Shown: piece by piece, positions 61,002-64,000 of the stretch
Numbering within the stretch: position 1 is the first letter of the stretch
Layout: the number at the start of each line of letters is the position of its first letter
Source: Rhynchopus euleeides
Lineage: Eukaryota > Euglenozoa > Diplonemea > Diplonemida > Diplonemidae
Assembly: GCA_963210315.1 (NCBI GenBank)
Contig: OY723290.1
Coordinates: 1,798,001-1,862,000, forward strand
Length of the DNA: 64,000 nt
Reading direction: 5' to 3'
Translations under genes and position numbers: made by a program
The notes under the pieces: model-generated
Database searches by the model: none
Told to the model about the DNA's origin: nothing
Seen by the model: the letters and a program-made list of their open reading frames with translations, nothing else

Positions 61002-61662
61002 TGTGGCAGTGCCAGAGCTCTGCCCTACACATTTCATTCCCCCGATATGCCTTGCTTTGTTCTCCTTTGTTCTCCTGTCTCCTTCAAACGCGGAGTTCTT
61101 CTGGGGGAGATGGGGGTGTCAGGGATGCAATGTTCTTTCAGTGGGGGCCTTCGCTCTGGAGTGAGAAAAGTGAGAAAAAGTGAGCCCAAAAATGGAAAAA
61201 ATGGCAAAAAAAAGAGTGTGGGGAGTTGGGCGGGAGGTGGTGAACACAGTGTTATTACGCAAACACTTTAGTGACGTCCCCACAGTCCAGCGGGATCCGG
61301 TGTGCCAGGTGGGGGGAGGCGTCGTGGCCTTGGGACACCAGGTCAGGTGCGTGTTCCCCGTTGAGGGGAATTCCAAAGAAGACGTGCGGGTTCCCTTGGT
61401 ATTTTGAGCGTCTCATTGTTCCAGGTAGACCGATGCCCCTCCGGCTAAATTGGCCAGGTTGGCGAGGCTTTCATGGCGTGTTAGCACTACACACCACTTC
61501 ATCAGGTTTTTGGTTCCCATGGCGACACCCTCTTCGTCTAGGGTGAGCCTGTAGTGGAGGCAATCTACCTGCGCCGAAATGTCTAGTGCTGTCGAGACCC
61601 CACGGGAGGCAGCGACAGGGGCAGCGAGGAAAACGCTATTACCTGGGATCCCCCGTGTTTAA
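61002..61662. other. Intergenic, no supported gene
   Basis: Mixed sequence with a GGGGGCCTTCGCTCTGGAGT stretch (61144) vaguely like the 109-bp miniature element. No gene. Confidence 0.45.
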
Positions 61663-63014
61663 CCCTTTAAACACGAGCCACCTTCGATTAATATCCCGTT
61701 TTTTTGGCCTCGCGACCTACGCTGCCTTTTGGGCCGATGTTGCCTCTCCAAGTCACAAACACATCCTAGTGAGGATGGTTGGCCCCCCCCCTGTGAAAGG
61801 ATGGCGGATTCCGTGGCTTATATGGCAGATTTGGGTTCAGAAATTGTTCAGCGATTGGTCAGGCTCAAAGCGCCTGGTGGGACACATAAATCCCGGCTTT
61901 TTGCAGTAGCAGCGCCTTTGCACACCCTGCACGCGTGGTTTTCGCTCTCCGGGACCGCCTTGTCGGTCAAGGAAGGCCCTTGGTGAGGTAGAACGATACT
62001 CTGTTGCAGAGTGGGAGACCTGCGTGGTGCGACTTAGCTATCCATTGTGCAGCCAACTCTAACAAGATACCTACCATCCCCCTTGTAAATGTCCGCCCCT
62101 CGAATCTCCTTGGAATTGTCCGCCTCGGGGCCTCCTGGGTGGGGGTGGACAATTACAAAGGTTTTTCTGGGTACTCAGGCCTGCAGTGCGTATGGATGAT
62201 GTGAGGGATGTCAGGCGGTATCCACGCAGCATCAGGGGCGTCATCTGGCAGCACTGCAAGCCTGTGCCAGTGCATCGCTCTTTGAACGGCAGCCCCAACC
62301 TGCCTCTTGTACATGATTCTCCAATCAGCAAGCCTCACCGGCTGCCATATCTGCGTGGCGTACATCGAACTCAGCACTTCAGCTGATGGGACAGTACTTC
62401 TGGTGTCGTTGGTCAAGGTGGCCGAGACTGGCAGATTGAACAAGAGTCGGATGAGCACTGTCAGGTCAAATGAGTTGGGACCTGGAGTCACCGTCTGCAT
62501 CTCTGGGTGGTCAGCGGTGCACGGTGGTGTACAGCCCTCAGTTGGACGCCCACTCTCCTGTGTGCAGGGCTCCTTCTCGCCACATCTAGGGGTCCCTTGT
62601 CTTTTCGACAAATCGTGTCCCTCCACTTCCTCCATTCGTCATATCCTCATCACGACCACATCCTCTTGGCCATCCAGGTCCACATACGGCACGCCTGCTT
62701 CTTCTGGTGACCCCGCTGTTGCAGATATGTCCTCGGAGGTGTAAAAGAGGGCCAGACAGACCGGAGATGCGGCCAGGACAAAGAACAGCTAAAAAGGCCT
62801 CAAAAAGTGCGAAAAACGGCGAAAATACCGTTCATAGCAACACGATTTGAGGACCACGGGGGGGCATATTTTAGTGGTTTTTCATGCGCCGTGTACCCCA
62901 ATGGTCTGCAGGAAGACATTTCCCCCATGGTAAGTCTGGGAATGTACGTAGGAGAAAATATTTCAAGTGCGCTTTAGTTTCCCGCCACGTACGTGGCGTT
63001 CCGTGTTTAAAGGG
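61663..63014. mobile_element. piggyBac-like element flanked by TTAA, 1.35 kb
   Basis: The ends CCCTTTAAACACG and CGTGTTTAAAGGG are inverted and each abuts TTAA (61659-61662, 63015-63018). The TTAA target and a CCC start are hallmarks of piggyBac transposons. The only sizeable frame (62153-62635, minus) is too short for the transposase, so it is non-autonomous or deleted. Confidence 0.7.
62153..62635 (-). CDS. Hypothetical protein fragment inside the TTAA element
   Basis: Residues 50-130 of this 160-codon frame look like real protein (FDLTVLIRLLFNLPVSATL, then YATQIWQPVRLADWRIMYKR and MHWHRLAVLPDDAPDAAW). The rest may be non-coding. I see no conserved Asp motif of piggyBac transposases. It may be a remnant of a captured gene or of the transposase. 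Confidence 0.35.
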   Translation of the reverse strand: MEEVEGHDLSKRQGTPRCGEKEPCTQESGRPTEGCTPPCTADHPEMQTVTPGPNSFDLTVLIRLLFNLPVSATLTNDTRSTVPSAEVLSSMYATQIWQPVRLADWRIMYKRQVGAAVQRAMHWHRLAVLPDDAPDAAWIPPDIPHIIHTHCRPEYPEKPL

Positions 63015-63053
63015 TTAAGCCCCCCCTGGGGGGTCTGGCAAGGGGGGGCTTAA
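63015..63053. repeat. 39-bp TTAA-bounded G/C hairpin
   Basis: TTAAGCCCCCC and GGGGGGGCTTAA form an inverted pair around GGGGTCTGGCAAG-like sequence. It shares its left TTAA with the end of the preceding element, so it may be a tiny second insertion. Confidence 0.5.
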
Positions 63054-63169
63054 CCACAGGGGGCCTCAAGTTGTCAATACCACCGCGATGAGCCCGATGA
63101 CCTGAGGGCCATCCTCCAGCACCCCGTCGAGGGGCGCTACACCTTCACCCCCTCGCGAGCGGCTCATGA

Positions 63170-63722
63170 AAGCGATACAGGAGACGGGCGCTGTACGACG
63201 AGGCCGTACGGCTGGGGAAGAACCCAGTTCCGGAGGGGTTCATCCCCGAGGCGATGAAACGCCTAGTCGGGCGTGAGCTACGGGACTGGGCGGGCCTGGG
63301 AGGAGATGCGGGTCGAGACAGGTCGCAGCCCTGCACCTGGCCGCACAAGCTCTGGGGTTTGCGACGATCCGGCTGCAGGGACCGCGGCGTAGATCCAGCA
63401 GCCTGCACGAGGTGTAGCCATGCGGCACCGCCTACCCCTCCCATCCGGGGCCCCCCTCCAGCGCGCGCAGTTGCATCGGGGGGACGCGGAGCTGGTGAAG
63501 CAGCTCGCGGAGGCCTGCGTCAGGAAGAAGCGTGACGATGGCGAGTTCTGCGAAGCAAGAGCGCATCAGGTGGCTGCAGGAGGACCTGTGCCAGATCGAC
63601 GAGAGCATCATCCGCCGCTACATCCCCATGCAGCGTTTGAAGGAGGAGTTCCTGCGAAGAGCGATGCCCGGGACGCTGTGGAGCAGCTCCAGGCAAGGCT
63701 TCAATTTGAGGACCCGCCATAA
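63170..63722 (+). pseudogene. Frameshifted remnant of a coiled-coil-type gene
   Basis: Protein-like sequence jumps among the three + frames: RALYDEAVRLGKNPVPEGF and PEAMKRLVGRELRDWAGLG (63170-63300), then DAELVKQLAEACVRKKRDDG (63482-63540), then KQERIRWLQEDLCQIDESII and RRYIPMQRLKEEFLRR (63553-63660), then DARDAVEQLQARLQFEDPP. Each piece is charged and helical, so they belong to one ancestral gene with at least three frame changes. Not recognised. The 31-bp satellite follows immediately. Confidence 0.45.
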
Positions 63723-63760
63723 ACATCCGCCCCCCCCCCCCTCCTGCGCCCCCAACCTCC

Positions 63761-64000
63761 GCATGACACAGTGTGCTGGAAGCCTGGGGGGGCATGACAC
63801 AGTGTGCTGGAAGCCTGGGGGGGCATGACACAGTGTGTTAGAAGCCTGGGGGGGCATGACACAGTGTGCCAGAAGCCTGGGGGGGCATGACACAGTGTGC
63901 TGGAAGCCTGGGGGGGCATGACACAGTGTGTTAGAAGCCTGGGGGGGCATGACACAGTGTGCCAGAAGCCTGGGGGGGCATGACACAGTGTGCTGGAAGC
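63761..64000. repeat. 31-bp satellite, higher-order period 93 bp, runs off the window
   Basis: The unit GCATGACACAGTGTGCTGGA followed by AGCCTGGGGGG repeats every 31 bp from 63761 (next at 63792, 63823). The variable tetranucleotide runs CTGG, CTGG, TTAG, CCAG, CTGG, TTAG, CCAG, CTGG, so after the first unit triplets of 93 bp recur. Confidence 0.92.

Overview
This is nuclear DNA from a unicellular eukaryote. Housekeeping-type eukaryotic genes (a DHHC palmitoyltransferase, a DPH7-like diphthine methylesterase, a RalGAP-like protein, a COMM-domain protein) are recognisable. Spliceosomal introns with a GTATG 5' splice site can be placed in two genes by exon continuity, and there is one assembly gap (200 N, 23605-23804). 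Host genes are intron-poor and GC-rich, and every convincing one lies on the + strand. Such one-directional arrays are known in kinetoplastids, diplonemids and dinoflagellates, and several start codons here follow a pyrimidine tract plus AG, as a trans-splice acceptor would. The lineage is therefore left open: diplonemid, dinoflagellate or chromerid-like protist, low confidence. I recognised no tRNA, rRNA or CRISPR.

Host genes in order: Ser/Gly-rich coiled-coil protein (1542-2192), spliced coiled-coil protein (3878-4689), DHHC palmitoyltransferase (12380-13237), secreted two-repeat protein with an in-frame TAA (15086-16120), four-exon RalGAP-like gene (17079-22187), N-formylglutamate-amidohydrolase-like protein (29019-30515), short COMM-domain protein (32892-33170), DPH7 (35216-36199), and a very large redox fusion (39721-43812: class I haem peroxidase, DOMON, cytochrome b561, cytochrome b5, possible nucleotidyl-cyclase-like tail). 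A frameshifted coding remnant lies at 63170-63722.

The rest is mostly nested DNA transposons. The dominant set has termini beginning CACGGTGG and 2-bp target duplications: 6312-11968, 9707-11865, 23073-28449, 36495-38867, 49103-52560 and 59074-61001, with a CACGACGG relative at 47765-57890. Three of them carry palindromic subterminal repeats whose arms vary in step (GAC-T/C/A-CCC...GGG-A/G/T-GTC). Two carry members of one unrecognised protein family that may be their transposase. A second set duplicates TA: 2330-3177, 8125-8470, 8527-9610, and a chain of three elements separated only by TA at 44043-48149. A TTAA-flanked piggyBac-like element (61663-63014), an ATAC-flanked element (36732-38761), a TAT-flanked element (6368-7837), small hairpin elements and several dispersed repeats fill the remaining space. 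The window ends in a 31-bp satellite with a 93-bp higher-order period.
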